Shown here piece by piece: positions 43,132 through 58,228 of a stretch of 64,000 bases of DNA (within the stretch, counting starts at the first letter, position 1; each line of letters starts with the position of its first letter). The DNA comes from Gordonia sp. (in: high G+C Gram-positive bacteria) (GTDB lineage Bacteria; Actinomycetota; Actinomycetes; Mycobacteriales; Mycobacteriaceae): the NCBI RefSeq assembly GCF_012515855.1, contig NZ_JAAYXO010000117.1, positions 1 to 64,000 on the forward strand, written 5' to 3'. Under the pieces are notes generated by a model, which saw only the letters and a program-made list of their open reading frames with translations, made no database searches and was not told where the DNA came from. The position numbers and the translations under genes were made by a program.

Positions 43132-44123
43132 CCGTCCACCACCCGCGCCAGGCACAGCCAGTTGTCGGGGAACAGACCCCACGGCAGGTAGCCGTTGGCA
43201 TAGGGACCGTCGGCCATCAGGTTGGTCGTCAGTCGGGCCGTCACCGGCAAGACCTCCAGCAGCTTCCGCAGGTTCTCGCGGTTCTTCTCGAGCCCGTTCG
43301 AAATGGTGTTGAGGTTGGCCATCACCGGTGCGAACTGCCCCTGATTCTCGGCGGCCACCGCGCGCGCCTGGTCGGTGAGCGCGGCGACGCCGTCGAGCAT
43401 CCGGGTGACCAGCTGCTCGCGCGCGACGATCTTGTTGGCGAGCTGTGCGCCCTGGCCGACGATGATCGAGAGCTGGAACTGACTGTCGACCACCTGGTCG
43501 GTGACTGCCTCGGTGTCCTTGAGCAGTTGGGTGATCTGGTCGTGCCGGTTGTTGAGCACGTCCGACATCTGGGTCAGCGCCTCCAAGGTCGGGCCCATGA
43601 TCGCGGGCGCCCCGGCCAGCTGCTGGTTGAGACTGCGGATGCTGTTGGTCAGATCGTCGGCCTCGATGCCTGCGAGGATCGGGGTGCCCTTCTCCAGGGT
43701 CTTCTGCAGGTCGTAGGGAACGAACGTGTGCTGAATCCGGTCGTCGGGCGCGTCCTTGCTGCTGTCGCCGATGACGACGTCCACGTAGCGCTGCCCGAGC
43801 AACGTGGACATCTTGATCTCGGCCGAACCGTCGTCCTTGACCTGGATGTCGCTGTTGACCTTCATGGTCACCGTCACATGGTCGCCGGCCAGCTCGGTGC
43901 CCGTGACCTCGCCGACATCGATGCCCGCCACCCGGACCTTGTCGCCGGAGCGAATGCCGCCTGCTTGCTCGAAGTCTGCGGTGTAGGTGCGCTTGCCCAG
44001 CCCCGCGCTGCTCAACCCGACGACGGCGACCAGGACCACCACGATCCCGAGGACCCCGAAGATGCCGTACCAGAGGCGACGATTGCCGTTGAACGACCGT
44101 CCGAAACGCTGCTTCATCGGCAC
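43125..44123 (-). CDS. mceC: MCE family protein, position C
   Basis: [28 protein letters not shown]. Confidence 0.88.
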   Translation of the reverse strand: MPMKQRFGRSFNGNRRLWYGIFGVLGIVVVLVAVVGLSSAGLGKRTYTADFEQAGGIRSGDKVRVAGIDVGEVTGTELAGDHVTVTMKVNSDIQVKDDGSAEIKMSTLLGQRYVDVVIGDSSKDAPDDRIQHTFVPYDLQKTLEKGTPILAGIEADDLTNSIRSLNQQLAGAPAIMGPTLEALTQMSDVLNNRHDQITQLLKDTEAVTDQVVDSQFQLSIIVGQGAQLANKIVAREQLVTRMLDGVAALTDQARAVAAENQGQFAPVMANLNTISNGLEKNRENLRKLLEVLPVTARLTTNLMADGPYANGYLPWGLFPDNWLCLARVVDGC

Positions 44124-45148
44124 ACCACCGAATGCTGGGTGCCGCCGATCTTGTTGATCAGCCCGGGCGGGAACAGGACGTTGCCGATGGCGATGTCGAG
44201 GTCACAGGCATAAATGTTCAAGTACGCACCCTGCATCATCACGTTCGGGAAGTGGCCGAGGAAGACCGGAAGGTCTGCGGCCAGTCGGTCGATCTTGGCA
44301 CCGCTGGCGATCAGCTTGTTGGTCGCTTCCCGCGCCGCGGTGCCCGCCGAACGGAGGCTGGAGCGGTTCTCCGCGAACACGGCCGCGAACCCCTCTGCGG
44401 TCCGACCGATCTGATCGAGCGACTTGCCGAACGCTGCCGAGTTGCCGTTGAGCCCCTCGACCAGTTTTCCGGCGCTGTCGATCAGCGTCTGAACCTGGTT
44501 GCCCTGCGACGCGAGTTCACGCATCACCACTCCCATGTTGGTGATGATGGCGCCGAGGACCTCATCGCGGTTCGCCAGATCGCCTGCGACCTGACCGATC
44601 TCGGCGATCGTGCGCGTCAGCGAGACGGTGTTGCCCTGGAAGGTCTGGATCAGGCTCTCCGACAGGGAGTTGACCTGTTCCGGGCTCAGGGTGTCGAACA
44701 CCGGTTGGAAGCCCGCGAGAAGCTTGGTGACGTCGAACGAGTCCTCCCCCGGAAGTTGGAGTCGCGAGCCCTCGCTCAACTCCCGGGCAGGCTTCGCACC
44801 GTCGATCGTCAGCGCGAGATATCGCTGGCCGATGAGGTTCTGGTAGCGGATGGCCGCACGCGTATTGGCGTACATGCGCTGGCTGTCCTGAACCTCGAAC
44901 GTGACGAGGGCCTTACCGTCGTCGAGCTCGATCGAGTTGACGCGACCGACGCGCACGCCTGCCATGCGGACGTCGTCGCCCGCCGCCAACCCGGAAGCAT
45001 CCCGGAAGGTGGTGCTGAATCCGCTGGTGGATCCGCTGACCGATCGCTCGAGGGTCGACCAGATCAGGTAGGTCATGAACAGCGCGACCACCGCGAACAG
45101 GCTGAACCCGATCAGCGGTTTGCGAATGCTGGCCTTCCCGTGGCTCAC
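44114..45148 (-). CDS. mceB: MCE family protein, position B
   Basis: [27 protein letters not shown]. Confidence 0.88.
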   Translation of the reverse strand: MSHGKASIRKPLIGFSLFAVVALFMTYLIWSTLERSVSGSTSGFSTTFRDASGLAAGDDVRMAGVRVGRVNSIELDDGKALVTFEVQDSQRMYANTRAAIRYQNLIGQRYLALTIDGAKPARELSEGSRLQLPGEDSFDVTKLLAGFQPVFDTLSPEQVNSLSESLIQTFQGNTVSLTRTIAEIGQVAGDLANRDEVLGAIITNMGVVMRELASQGNQVQTLIDSAGKLVEGLNGNSAAFGKSLDQIGRTAEGFAAVFAENRSSLRSAGTAAREATNKLIASGAKIDRLAADLPVFLGHFPNVMMQGAYLNIYACDLDIAIGNVLFPPGLINKIGGTQHSVVCR

Positions 45149-46443
45149 TTGCCTCCCTCCTTCGGCATGACGCCGGACACCAACGGCCCCAGCATCAGTC
45201 GCTCGGCCGCCGACGGCTTCTTGCCGAGCGCCTTGTTCAGCGTCTTTCCGTCCTTGCCCGTGGTGACCGAGCTGACCGGCTTGCGCGCGGCCGCCTTCTT
45301 CATGCCGGGCGGGTAGATCGTCAACGGACCGGACATGGTCGGACCCGTTCCGGTTCCGGGACCCACGCAGCCGGGGCCGCGCAGCTGGCCGTACTTCCCG
45401 CCGTCGTACACCGGGCAGTTCTGCCGCGAGTACTGCTGGAAGGCGCTGAAGCTGATGCCGAGGTTCAGCTGCACGTGTCCGTTGACACCGGTGAACACCC
45501 CGAGCACCCGGCCTGCCAGCACATAGATCTCGCGCAGCGCCTGCGGCATCGCATCGGGCTCGAGCATGGTGGCGCCGAGCATGGTGTTGAGATCGCGGAC
45601 GATGCGCTTGCCGCCGTCACCGTTCTTGGCGAACATCACCTGGACTTGGTCGAGCATGCCCTGACCGGCCGACAGCAGCGCGGTCAGCTGCTCGGAGTTC
45701 TCGGCGATGGTCATCGCGGGGACCACGGACTTGCCGATCGCATCGAGCAGTTCCGGCGTCGACTTCGCCAGTCCGTTGACGGCCCGGTTGAAGTTGTCGA
45801 ATCCCGACGGCGCACCGGCTGGGAACTGCTCGTTGATGGTCTTCCAGTAGGTGTCGAGGACGCCGACGAAGGTCGAGAAGGTGGCGCCACCACCCTGCAG
45901 CGCGTCGGCGATGGTGCCGAGGACCATGCCGAGGTCCTCCGGCGGCACGCTGCGCAGCAGCGTGCGGAGCTCGTTCTGCGCATCCTGCAGACGGATCGTC
46001 GGCTCGGAGGTGTCGGCCTCGACCACGTCGCCACTGCTGAGTCGCTCCGACGACGGGTTCGCGGGCGCGATGAGCTCGACCGCGTTGACGCCGAACAGGT
46101 TCGACGGCACCGTGCGGGCGGTCGTGTTGGCCGGAATGCCTTCGGCCTGCGCCGGACTCAGGACCAGCGCGACGTTCTTCTTGGGGTTCTGGCCGCCGAC
46201 GCTCACCAACTCGATCGAGTCGACGGTCCCCACGATGAAGCCGTTGTAGCGCACGTCGGCCCCGGACACGAGGCCGTCGCCGATGTCGGCCAGCTGCGCG
46301 GTGATCTCCGTGCGGCTCTCGAACTTGCCCTCGTAGCGCGCCAGCAGCAGGCCCGCGACCACGACGGCCACGGCGAGAAAGGCGAGGCCGCGCACAAAGT
46401 ACGCCTTCAGTGACGGATCGCGTCCACCGGTGTCGATTTTCAT
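45145..46443 (-). CDS. mceA: MCE family protein, position A
   Basis: TEITAQLADIGDGLVSGADVRYNGFIVGTV. Confidence 0.88.
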   Translation of the reverse strand: MKIDTGGRDPSLKAYFVRGLAFLAVAVVVAGLLLARYEGKFESRTEITAQLADIGDGLVSGADVRYNGFIVGTVDSIELVSVGGQNPKKNVALVLSPAQAEGIPANTTARTVPSNLFGVNAVELIAPANPSSERLSSGDVVEADTSEPTIRLQDAQNELRTLLRSVPPEDLGMVLGTIADALQGGGATFSTFVGVLDTYWKTINEQFPAGAPSGFDNFNRAVNGLAKSTPELLDAIGKSVVPAMTIAENSEQLTALLSAGQGMLDQVQVMFAKNGDGGKRIVRDLNTMLGATMLEPDAMPQALREIYVLAGRVLGVFTGVNGHVQLNLGISFSAFQQYSRQNCPVYDGGKYGQLRGPGCVGPGTGTGPTMSGPLTIYPPGMKKAAARKPVSSVTTGKDGKTLNKALGKKPSAAERLMLGPLVSGVMPKEGGK

Positions 46444-46447
46444 TCAG

Positions 46448-47314
46448 CTATCCCGATATCTTGATGCCGGCGGAAGTGCCCCAGAAGACCAGGGTCAGGA
46501 TCAGGTTCGCGAACACGATCGTGATGATCGACAGGCGGATCGCGTGACCGGCGGCCACGCCGACGCCTTCCGGACCACCGGAGGCGAAGTACCCGTAGTA
46601 GCACTGGATGAACGTCGTCAACAGGACGAAGACGATCACCTTCATGAACGAGAAGACCACATCGCGCGAGAGCATGAACTGCTCGAAGTAGTGCAGGTAG
46701 GTTCCGGCGCCCTCCCCCGACTGCAACTGGAACATCACCTGGCAGGCGATGTAATTGGCAGCCAGCGAGATGGCGTACAGCGGAATGATCGAGAGGACCG
46801 CCGCCGCCATGCGCGTCGTCACCAGGTACGGCAGCGGGCGGATCGCGATCGACTCGAGGGCGTCGATCTCCTCGCTGATCCGCATCGAGCCGAGCTGGGC
46901 GGTGAAGCGACAGCCCGACTGCGCGGTGAAGGCGGTCGCCGCCAGCAGCGGCGCGATCTCACGGGTGGTCGCGAAGGCCGACAGCCCGCCGGTGAGCGGA
47001 GCCATGCCCAGGAGGTTCAGGGCGGTGTATCCCTCGATGCCGACGGTCGCGCCGCCCATCACCCCGAGGATGATCATGACGCCGACGGTGCCGCCGCCCA
47101 CTACGATCGCACCGTTGCCCCACGCGACGTCCGACAGCAGCCGCCAGACCTCCTTGCGGTAGTGCGTGAAGGTGATCGGTGCGAGCCCGATGGACTTCAC
47201 CAGAAAGGTGATCAGGTGCCCCATCGCGACGATCGCGTCGCGCGGGCCCTCCCAGAGCTTCTTGAGCCACTCCAGCGGTTTCAGCACGGGCGGCACATAC
47301 CGGGATGCGGTCAT
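46448..47314 (-). CDS. yrbEB: MlaE/YrbE-family ABC permease B
   Basis: Two yrbE paralogs precede mceA; FTAQLGSMRISEEIDALESIAIRPLPYLVTTR. Confidence 0.92.
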   Translation of the reverse strand: MTASRYVPPVLKPLEWLKKLWEGPRDAIVAMGHLITFLVKSIGLAPITFTHYRKEVWRLLSDVAWGNGAIVVGGGTVGVMIILGVMGGATVGIEGYTALNLLGMAPLTGGLSAFATTREIAPLLAATAFTAQSGCRFTAQLGSMRISEEIDALESIAIRPLPYLVTTRMAAAVLSIIPLYAISLAANYIACQVMFQLQSGEGAGTYLHYFEQFMLSRDVVFSFMKVIVFVLLTTFIQCYYGYFASGGPEGVGVAAGHAIRLSIITIVFANLILTLVFWGTSAGIKISG

Positions 47315-47315
47315 G

Positions 47316-48176
47316 TCACACCACCTTCGCCGGGACCACGAGAGCGAAGATCTGCGTCAGGATCACGTTCACGGTGAACAGCAGGATCACCGAGTTGACG
47401 ACTGCCGCATTCACCGAGTTCGCGACACCGGCGGGACCACCGCTGGTGGACAGCCCTCTGTCGCAGGCGACGATCGCGACGATCACACCGAAGATCACGG
47501 CCTTCACCAGCGCGAACACGAGATCGGGCACACCCGCGAACGAGGCGAACGTGCCGGTGTAGCTGCCGGGTGTTCCACCTTGGAAGTACACGTTGAACAA
47601 GTAGCCGGTGATGAAGCCGACGAAACAGACGAACCCGCAGAGGAGGAACGAGACGACCATGGTCGCGAGCAGGCGCGGCGAGATGAGGCGCTGAACCGGA
47701 TTGACACCCATCACCTTCATCGCATCGATCTCCTCGCGGATGGTCCGCGAGCCGAGATCTGCGGCGATCGCCGATCCGACCGCTCCCGCGAGCAGCAGCG
47801 AAGTGACCAGCGGCGCACCCTGGCGGATCACGCCCAGGCCGGTCGCCGCACCGGCGAACGACGTCGCACCGATCTGCCCGGCGATGTTCGACACCTGGAT
47901 CGACACGATGACGCCGATCGGAATGGCGACCAGGAACGTGGGGAACACCGACGTCGACGCCATGAACGCACACTGGCGGACGAACTCGCCGAACGGAAAG
48001 CGCTTCTTGACGATGTCCTCGATCAGGACCTTGAACACCTCGACGAACATCGCGAGCTGGCGACCGAAGGTCTCGAAGGACTTCTTGACGTGCTCGTCGA
48101 ACCACTTACCGGCACCGCTGTCGGACCAGCGTCGGCCACCCACGCGCGGTTGCGTGCCTACCGTGTCTGTGCTCAT
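47316..48176 (-). CDS. yrbEA: MlaE/YrbE-family ABC permease A
   Basis: AADLGSRTIREEIDAMKVMGVNPVQRLISPRLLATM. Confidence 0.92.
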   Translation of the reverse strand: MSTDTVGTQPRVGGRRWSDSGAGKWFDEHVKKSFETFGRQLAMFVEVFKVLIEDIVKKRFPFGEFVRQCAFMASTSVFPTFLVAIPIGVIVSIQVSNIAGQIGATSFAGAATGLGVIRQGAPLVTSLLLAGAVGSAIAADLGSRTIREEIDAMKVMGVNPVQRLISPRLLATMVVSFLLCGFVCFVGFITGYLFNVYFQGGTPGSYTGTFASFAGVPDLVFALVKAVIFGVIVAIVACDRGLSTSGGPAGVANSVNAAVVNSVILLFTVNVILTQIFALVVPAKVV

Positions 48177-48437
48177 CCCCTGCCTTCACCTTGAGATCTG
48201 CGAGCGCCAGCCAGGAAGCGGTGTAAATCTGTGCCCCCACGCATACGACTCAACAGATCGTTCGGTCGTAATATCCACAGCATTTTCTTACGGGTGTGCG
48301 AGGGGACACACATAACTGCACCTATGTAGGAATCGGGCAGGTAGACGCCCCGCGGACCGTCGATGTCCGAAAAAGGCCTGCTATCGCGAAGGTTTTGCAG
48401 TGACAGCCCGGTCCGCCCGGTGAATCGCCCGAAAGCA

Positions 48438-48469
48438 CGCCGCCCGAGTCGATTTCGACTCGGGCGGCG
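48438..48469 (-). terminator. Strong hairpin 3' of ilvA
   Basis: CGCCGCCCGAGTCGA-tt-TCGACTCGGGCGGCG, 15-bp complementarity. Confidence 0.85.
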
Positions 48470-48491
48470 CGACGTTCGCGGATTCTCGGAC

Positions 48492-49874
48492 CTACGTGAG
48501 GTAGCGATAAGCCGGCGTGTCCGGCTCCAGCCGCTCCACGTCGAGCCGCGACCGGGCCATCCGATCCTGAAGACCCTCCAGGCCCTGCCGGTCGCCGAGT
48601 TCCACGCCGACCAGCGCGGCTCCGGTCTCCCTGTTGTTGCGCTTGACGTACTCGAACAGCGTGATGTCGTCGTCCGGACCGAGGACTTCGTCGAGGAAAC
48701 GACGCAGTGCTCCGGGTTCCTGCGGAAAGTTCACCAGGAAGTAGTGCTTGAGGCCGCGGTGGACCAGCGACCGCTCGACGATCTCGCCGTAGCGCGAGAC
48801 GTCGTTGTTGCCGCCCGACACCAAGACCACCACGTTCGCACCCGCAGGCAGCCGAAGTTCCTGTGCGGCGGCGACAGCGAGCGCGCCGGCGGGCTCGGCG
48901 ATGATGCCCTCGTTCTGATAGAGCTCGAGCATGGTCGAGCAGATGGCGCCCTCGCTGACGTTGGTGATCGTGACGCTGCCGGGCTCGAAATCGATCTCCG
49001 ACGACGCGATCACCGGAACGGCGGGAGTCTCGGCGATCGAATCGAGCACCGGGTGCGCCACCACACGCGCTCCGGCGGCCGACATCACGCCGCATCCGAG
49101 GCCGCCGACCCGCTTGACGGCGGCGCCGTCGACGAAGGAGTCGACGGTCGGCAGGGTGTACGGCTCGCCGTGCACCAGGGCCGCGGCCAGCGACACCGCA
49201 CCGCGCGGCTCCACACCGACGATCGCCACGTCGGGGCAGACCTCACGCAGGTAGGTGACGATGCCCGCCATGCAGCCCGCGCCACCGACCGGCAGGATCA
49301 CCACGTCGGGATCCGTACCGAGCTGCTCGACGATCTCCTTGCCGATGGTCCCCTGCCCCGCCGCCGTGCGAGGGTCGTCGAAGGCGTGGATCCATGTCGC
49401 CCCGGTCCGCATCACGTCGCTCTGCGCCGCGGACGCGGCGGCATCGTAGGTGTCGCCGACGGCGATCAGCTCGACGAACCCCTTGCCGTGCCACAGGATG
49501 CGATCGCGCTTCTGCTTGGGCGTGGTGGTCGGGACGTAGATGCGCCCGTTGACGCGCATCGTCGCGCAGGCGTAGGCGACGCCCTGGGCATGGTTTCCGG
49601 CACTGGCGGCCACGACGCCCGCCGCAAGCTCCTGCTCGGTCAGCTGCGCCATGATGTTGTAAGCGCCGCGAATCTTGTACGACCGCACCGTCTGCAGGTC
49701 TTCGCGCTTGAGGCGAATGGTCGCGCCGGTCTGCTCGCTCAGTCGAGGACAGTCCTCGAGCGGGGTACGGCGCACGATGCCGTCGAGGCGACGCGCCGCA
49801 TCCTCAATACTCGCCCGGGTGAGGGTGAGGTCAGAGTCGGTCACGGTTTTCGGCTGAGGAGTCACGCTCTCCAT
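48492..49874 (-). CDS. ilvA: Biosynthetic threonine dehydratase
   Basis: LKREDLQTVRSYKIRGAYN PLP motif, ASAGNHAQGVAYA, C-terminal ACT-like region FLVNFPQEPGALRRFLDEVLG. Confidence 0.94.
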   Translation of the reverse strand: MESVTPQPKTVTDSDLTLTRASIEDAARRLDGIVRRTPLEDCPRLSEQTGATIRLKREDLQTVRSYKIRGAYNIMAQLTEQELAAGVVAASAGNHAQGVAYACATMRVNGRIYVPTTTPKQKRDRILWHGKGFVELIAVGDTYDAAASAAQSDVMRTGATWIHAFDDPRTAAGQGTIGKEIVEQLGTDPDVVILPVGGAGCMAGIVTYLREVCPDVAIVGVEPRGAVSLAAALVHGEPYTLPTVDSFVDGAAVKRVGGLGCGVMSAAGARVVAHPVLDSIAETPAVPVIASSEIDFEPGSVTITNVSEGAICSTMLELYQNEGIIAEPAGALAVAAAQELRLPAGANVVVLVSGGNNDVSRYGEIVERSLVHRGLKHYFLVNFPQEPGALRRFLDEVLGPDDDITLFEYVKRNNRETGAALVGVELGDRQGLEGLQDRMARSRLDVERLEPDTPAYRYLT

Positions 49875-50112
49875 GGTCCCACCGCTCACGGAAGACTCGG
49901 TAGCCGACCCACCAGACGGTGAGGAGCACGCCTGCGCTGGCCCACATCGCCGTCGCGCCCGACTCGGTGAAGGTGTAGGTCAGCGCCGCGACGAGCACCG
50001 CGGCTACGACGGCGACGACCTTGTAGACCGGCCACGGGACCCCGAAAACCGAGACATGGAGCACGTCGCTCGTCTTTTCGGCTGCGGGGGCAGTAGTGAT
50101 CAGCGCGGTCAT
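49831..50112 (-). CDS. Small two-helix membrane protein
   Basis: Hydrophobic segments VYKVVAVVAAVLVAALTYTF and ATAMWASAGVLLTVWWV; overlaps ilvA start. Confidence 0.65.
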   Translation of the reverse strand: MTALITTAPAAEKTSDVLHVSVFGVPWPVYKVVAVVAAVLVAALTYTFTESGATAMWASAGVLLTVWWVGYRVFRERWDHGERDSSAENRDRL

Positions 50113-50181
50113 AACACAGAGTATAGCGCAATCCCGACCGAAGTTTCGGGGACCCGAATTCTGCTGTCGTCCGCGTCCGAA

Positions 50182-53721
<3,540 letters not shown>

Positions 53722-53870
53722 TCGGCGGCTCCCTTGACGACGATCGAACTGGCTTGAGACCTCTCCACTGTAGAGAAAACCTCGGACACAGCGAGCCCGG
53801 CACGCTGGCCTGTGACGGGAGTGGCAGGCGTTCCTCCGCGTGTCCTACTGCGGCAGCACGGCGTGTCGCG

Positions 53871-54797
53871 TCACGGCTCCCGCAGGATGTCGATCGCGTG
53901 CTGCAGATCGGCCGGATAATCGGCGGTGAACTCCACCCGCCGCCCGTCGGCCGGGTGCGCGAACGCGAGCGACCGCGCGTGCAGCCACTGGCGGTCGAGT
54001 CCCAGCTTGGCGGCGAGCTTCGGGTCGGCGCCGTAGGTCGGATCGCCGCAGCACGGGTGATGCATCGCCGAGAAGTGCACGCGGATCTGGTGGGTGCGGC
54101 CGGTCTCGAGCTGGACGTCGAGCAGCGATGCCGCGGCGAACATCTCGAGCGTGTCGTAGTGCGTCACCGACTCGCGCCCGTTGGCGCGCACGGCGAACCG
54201 CCAGTCGCCGCCCGGGTGTCGGCCGATGGGCGCGTCGATGGTGCCCGACGGCGGATCCAGGTGCCCCTGAACCAGTGCGTGGTACTGCTTCTCCACGGTC
54301 CGCTGCTTGAACGCGCGCTTCATCAGCGTGTAGGCGTGCTCCGACGCCGCGACCGCCATCACCCCCGACGTTCCGGCGTCCAGGCGGTGCACGATCCCCT
54401 GGCGCTCCGGCGCGCCCGATGTGGAGATGCGGAAACCCGCGGCGGCCAGCGCGCCGACGACCGTGGGGCCCGACCACCCGAGGGACGGATGGGCAGCCAC
54501 TCCCGCGGGCTTGTCGACGACGATGATGTCCGAGTCGTGGTACAGCACCTCGAGGTTCTCCACCGGTGTCGGTTCGACGGCCAGCGGACGCTCGGGCTCG
54601 GGCAGGGTCACGTCCAGCCAGCTGCCCGCCACCAGCTTGTGCGACTTGCCGACGGCCACGCCGTCGACCGTGATGTCGCCCGCATCGGCCAGCGTCGCCG
54701 CCACCGTTCGCGACAGCCCGAGCACGCGGGCCACCCCGGCGTCGATCCGCATGCCGTGCAGTCCGTCCGGCACCGGCATCGCTCGTGATTCACGCAT
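53871..54797 (-). CDS. RluA/RluD-family pseudouridine synthase
   Basis: [31 protein letters not shown]. Confidence 0.93.
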   Translation of the reverse strand: MRESRAMPVPDGLHGMRIDAGVARVLGLSRTVAATLADAGDITVDGVAVGKSHKLVAGSWLDVTLPEPERPLAVEPTPVENLEVLYHDSDIIVVDKPAGVAAHPSLGWSGPTVVGALAAAGFRISTSGAPERQGIVHRLDAGTSGVMAVAASEHAYTLMKRAFKQRTVEKQYHALVQGHLDPPSGTIDAPIGRHPGGDWRFAVRANGRESVTHYDTLEMFAAASLLDVQLETGRTHQIRVHFSAMHHPCCGDPTYGADPKLAAKLGLDRQWLHARSLAFAHPADGRRVEFTADYPADLQHAIDILREP

Positions 54798-55401
54798 CGT
54801 TGTTCTCCGGATCGGTAGCAGCGGCAGTGTCGGCGGACTGTGTGTCGGCAGATTCGTGGCGGGCCGCCCAGCCAGTGCGCGTGCCGTCGTAGTCGTAGCC
54901 GAGCAGCGTGAGGACCACCAGGAGGATCGCACCGCACACGACGGCCGAGTCGGCCAGGTTGAAGGTGGGCCACCAGCTGCCGACCTGGATGAAGTCGACC
55001 ACGTGACCGCGCAGGGGGCCCGGCGAGCGGAACATCCGGTCGGTCAGGTTGCCCAGCGCCCCGCCGAGAACCAGCCCGAGGCCGATCACCCAGCCGAGCG
55101 AACCGAGCCGCTTGGCGTAGATGATGATGCCGACGACCACCGACAGCGCGACGATGCTCAGCACCCACGTGTAGCCGGTGGCCATCGAGAACGCCGCACC
55201 GCTGTTCCGAGCCAGCCGGAAGGTCAGGAAGTCGCCGATCACCGAGATCCGTTCGCCCGGCTCCATCTTCGCGACGACGAGGACCTTGCTCAGCACATCG
55301 GCGAGGTAGGCCCCCACCGCGACCGCCGCCAGAATCGGGATCAGCGCGAGCCCACGCCGGCCCGACGATCGTTCGGCGTTCTGCGCCGCAGGTTGGTTCA
55401 T
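54790..55401 (-). CDS. lspA: Signal peptidase II
   Basis: [35 protein letters not shown]...FNLADSAV. Confidence 0.94.
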   Translation of the reverse strand: MNQPAAQNAERSSGRRGLALIPILAAVAVGAYLADVLSKVLVVAKMEPGERISVIGDFLTFRLARNSGAAFSMATGYTWVLSIVALSVVVGIIIYAKRLGSLGWVIGLGLVLGGALGNLTDRMFRSPGPLRGHVVDFIQVGSWWPTFNLADSAVVCGAILLVVLTLLGYDYDGTRTGWAARHESADTQSADTAAATDPENNDA

Positions 55402-55484
55402 GCCGTCAATTGTCCACACCTGCGCAGCAGACATCACACCCCGCCTCCGTCGGGCGTTCCGGAGACCGCACTACGCTGGCGAGT

Positions 55485-56468
55485 GTGACTGTCACGCCGC
55501 TGCCCTCGAACCGTCCCGGAATGCGCCGTCGCGCAACGTACGCGGCGACCGCCGCCGTCGTCCTCGCAGCCGGTCTCACCGCGTGCTCATCGGACGAACC
55601 GGTCGACGACGCCCCCTGCGCAGCCACCGCGACCAGCAGAGACGACGGGTCCCGGTCGATCAACATTCCCACCGCGGAGGTCACCGTGCTGTCGCCGGGC
55701 GAAGGCGTCGCCCAACCGCTGACCGTGAAGCCGGACACCGCATCACCGCAAGAGGTGACGCTCGAGACGTCGTCGATCGAGGCGAGCATCGCTCCGACCT
55801 CGGCCAACGACGGCACCAACGAGGTGCAGAAGACCGAACAGCAGTTGGCGACCCCCATCACTGCTCGATCGGTGTGCGACGACCCGACCGACCTCGAGTT
55901 CCGCATCGGCACACCCACCAGCAAAGACACCAACCTGAGCAGTCTGCTGGGAGCACTCGACGGTTCGACCGGCGGATTGTCGTTCGCTGCGGGCATGACC
56001 CCGACGCGACTGCGACTGAAGCCGACCGACGCCTCGGAGTCGCCCGCCCGCAGCGCGCTGGAGCAGTCGCTGATCGGCAGCCTCGACTACGCGGTGCCGC
56101 TGCCGACCTCCCCGGTCGCGCCGGGCGCCACCTGGCGATCGGTCCGAACGGTCTCCGCGGCCGCGACCGTCACCCAGACCATGAACGTCACCCTCGCCGC
56201 GCGCGACGGCGACCTCCTCACGCTCGACGTCACCGTCGACGAGGAACCGGTGAACTCGGTCTTCGCGATCCCCGGCTCGGAGGCCAAGCTCCACATCAAT
56301 CGCTACTCGATGACAGGCAAGGGCTCCATCACTGTCGATCTGCGACGCCTGCTGCCGACCGCGGGCCGGATGTCGATGAAGGGCGGACGCGAACTGGTCG
56401 GCGACGATCCCAACCGACCGATCCTGCAGCAGAACGAATTCACCCTCGTCTGGCGGAAGTCTCAGTGA
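55485..56468 (+). CDS. Secreted lipoprotein, DUF6263-like
   Basis: Lipobox LAAGLTAC; GTG start; long soluble domain. Confidence 0.65.
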   Translation: MTVTPLPSNRPGMRRRATYAATAAVVLAAGLTACSSDEPVDDAPCAATATSRDDGSRSINIPTAEVTVLSPGEGVAQPLTVKPDTASPQEVTLETSSIEASIAPTSANDGTNEVQKTEQQLATPITARSVCDDPTDLEFRIGTPTSKDTNLSSLLGALDGSTGGLSFAAGMTPTRLRLKPTDASESPARSALEQSLIGSLDYAVPLPTSPVAPGATWRSVRTVSAAATVTQTMNVTLAARDGDLLTLDVTVDEEPVNSVFAIPGSEAKLHINRYSMTGKGSITVDLRRLLPTAGRMSMKGGRELVGDDPNRPILQQNEFTLVWRKSQ

Positions 56469-56507
56469 CTCCCACCCGACGAGGGTGAGGAACGAAAGCC
56501 GGTCGGG

Positions 56508-57092
56508 CTAGTCGGCGACCTTCTTGCTGGTGCTCGGCTTCTTGGCCTTGCTGCTCGACGAGTCGGCGCACAGCGGCGACTCGACCTCGGCCTGGGCCAG
56601 CAGCGGGCAGACGGTCTGCTTCGAGAGCTTCCAACGACCGTCGTCGAACACGATGGAGGCGTCGATCTTGGTCGGCGGGTTGTCCGGCAGCTTCACCTCG
56701 ACCTTGACCTTGGCGCGCTTCGGTCCGTCCTTCAGGATCGGGCGCTTGATCTCGTAGGTGACGTCCGGGTTGTCCTTCTTGGCCTTCACCAGTTCCTTGA
56801 ACAGGTCCGGGTCCACCTCGGAGCCCTCGACCAGCTGGACCTTGTCAGCAGGCTTGACCTTCGGATCGAGCGCCGACTGGAGCATGTCGTTCAGCGCGGA
56901 GACGCTGGGAACCTTGTTCGGGTTCGTCATCTCCGAATCAGCGCCGGTGGCGGTCCCGGTGGTCTCCGCGGTCGCGCTGGTCGCTGCGGCGGTCGGCACC
57001 GGAGGCACGTTGCTCTCGTCGCCACCGCAGGCTGCGGTGGCTGCGAGCGCTGCGGCGACCACGGCGCCGGTCACGAATTTACGAATGTTCAC
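56508..57092 (-). CDS. MTB12-like lipoprotein
   Basis: Lipobox LAATAAC; C-terminal DGRWKLSKQTVCPLL motif; GTG start. Confidence 0.7.
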   Translation of the reverse strand: MNIRKFVTGAVVAAALAATAACGGDESNVPPVPTAAATSATAETTGTATGADSEMTNPNKVPSVSALNDMLQSALDPKVKPADKVQLVEGSEVDPDLFKELVKAKKDNPDVTYEIKRPILKDGPKRAKVKVEVKLPDNPPTKIDASIVFDDGRWKLSKQTVCPLLAQAEVESPLCADSSSSKAKKPSTSKKVAD

Positions 57093-57286
57093 CGAAGTCG
57101 TCCTTACGTTTGTCGGTTGATCACAGGCCCTTCCCGGGCCCGAACTCACACCACTATGCCAAAGAGCGGACCGCGAGCGAAGTCGCACATCGTCTGCACG
57201 CTGTTCTCTCAGCAACGTCTCATCTGTCTCGTCAGCACCAGCCGACCTGCGCACATTATTGGGCTCGGGATGGAACAATCGTCGCC

Positions 57287-58228
57287 ATGAGCACTCGTCG
57301 GGTCGTGATGATCACCACTGGCGGCACCGCCGCATCGCGCAGCACCGAGGACGGGACCGTTCCCGTTCTCCACGCCGCAGACCTCGTTCCGCAGACCGCT
57401 GCCGACATCGCGGTGACGCCGGTCGAACTGATGGCCAAGGACTCGTCGGCGCTGACCGTTCGGGACCAGTTCGCGATCGTCGCGGCGATCGCCGAGGCCT
57501 TCGCCGACTCGACGGTCGTCGGCGTCGTCGTCACCCACGGCACCGACACCCTCGAAGAGACCGCCTTCTTGGCCGATGTGTTCGCTGCCGACCCGCGGCC
57601 GGTCGTGTTCACCGGCGCCCAGTACGCAGCCGACCACGCGCTGTCGGACGGCCCCGCGAACATCGGCGCCGCCGTGGCACTCGCCGCCGACCCGGATTCG
57701 CGCGGACGCGGTGTGCTGGTGGCCTTGGGCGGCCGGGTGCTCGGTGCGCGTGGCGCGTTCAAGATCTCCACGACCGACGTCGTGGCCTTCGACACCGTCC
57801 ACGCCGACATGCCGCGACCGCTGGTGGCCCGATCGCTGCCTGCCGGCCATCCCGCCCGGGTGGATCTGCTCGCGCTTTACCCCGGTGTGTCGCCGGGAAC
57901 CATCGCCTCCGGCGTGGCTCAGCGCGCGGCCGGGATCGTCCTCTCCGCCACCGGGTCGGGCAACACCCACCCGGACATCACCGCCGAGGTCCATCAGGCG
58001 GTCCAGAAGAACGTCGCGGTGGTCGTATCGACTCGTGTTCCGTTCGGCGAGGTGGAACCCACGTACGGCGGCGGTGGCGGCGGCGTGGATCTGGTCCGCG
58101 CGGGAGCGATCTTCTCACCGTGGTTGCGTGCGCCTCAGGCTCGGATGGCCCTGATCGCACTGCTGTCGACCGGGGCCGACGCCACGACCGTCGCCGAGTT
58201 CTTCAGAGCGTCATCGCCTGCATCGTGA
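57287..58228 (+). CDS. L-asparaginase
   Basis: [28 protein letters not shown]. Confidence 0.93.
   Translation: MSTRRVVMITTGGTAASRSTEDGTVPVLHAADLVPQTAADIAVTPVELMAKDSSALTVRDQFAIVAAIAEAFADSTVVGVVVTHGTDTLEETAFLADVFAADPRPVVFTGAQYAADHALSDGPANIGAAVALAADPDSRGRGVLVALGGRVLGARGAFKISTTDVVAFDTVHADMPRPLVARSLPAGHPARVDLLALYPGVSPGTIASGVAQRAAGIVLSATGSGNTHPDITAEVHQAVQKNVAVVVSTRVPFGEVEPTYGGGGGGVDLVRAGAIFSPWLRAPQARMALIALLSTGADATTVAEFFRASSPAS

Noticed and set aside
48240-48310. KstR or other TetR operator upstream of the mce operon (AACAGATCGTT region)
   Set aside because: Does not fit the KstR pattern and is only a partial palindrome.
58203-58228. 26-bp tail-to-tail overlap of asparaginase and dinB genes
   Set aside because: Short convergent overlaps are common in compact actinobacterial genomes; no sign of special function.
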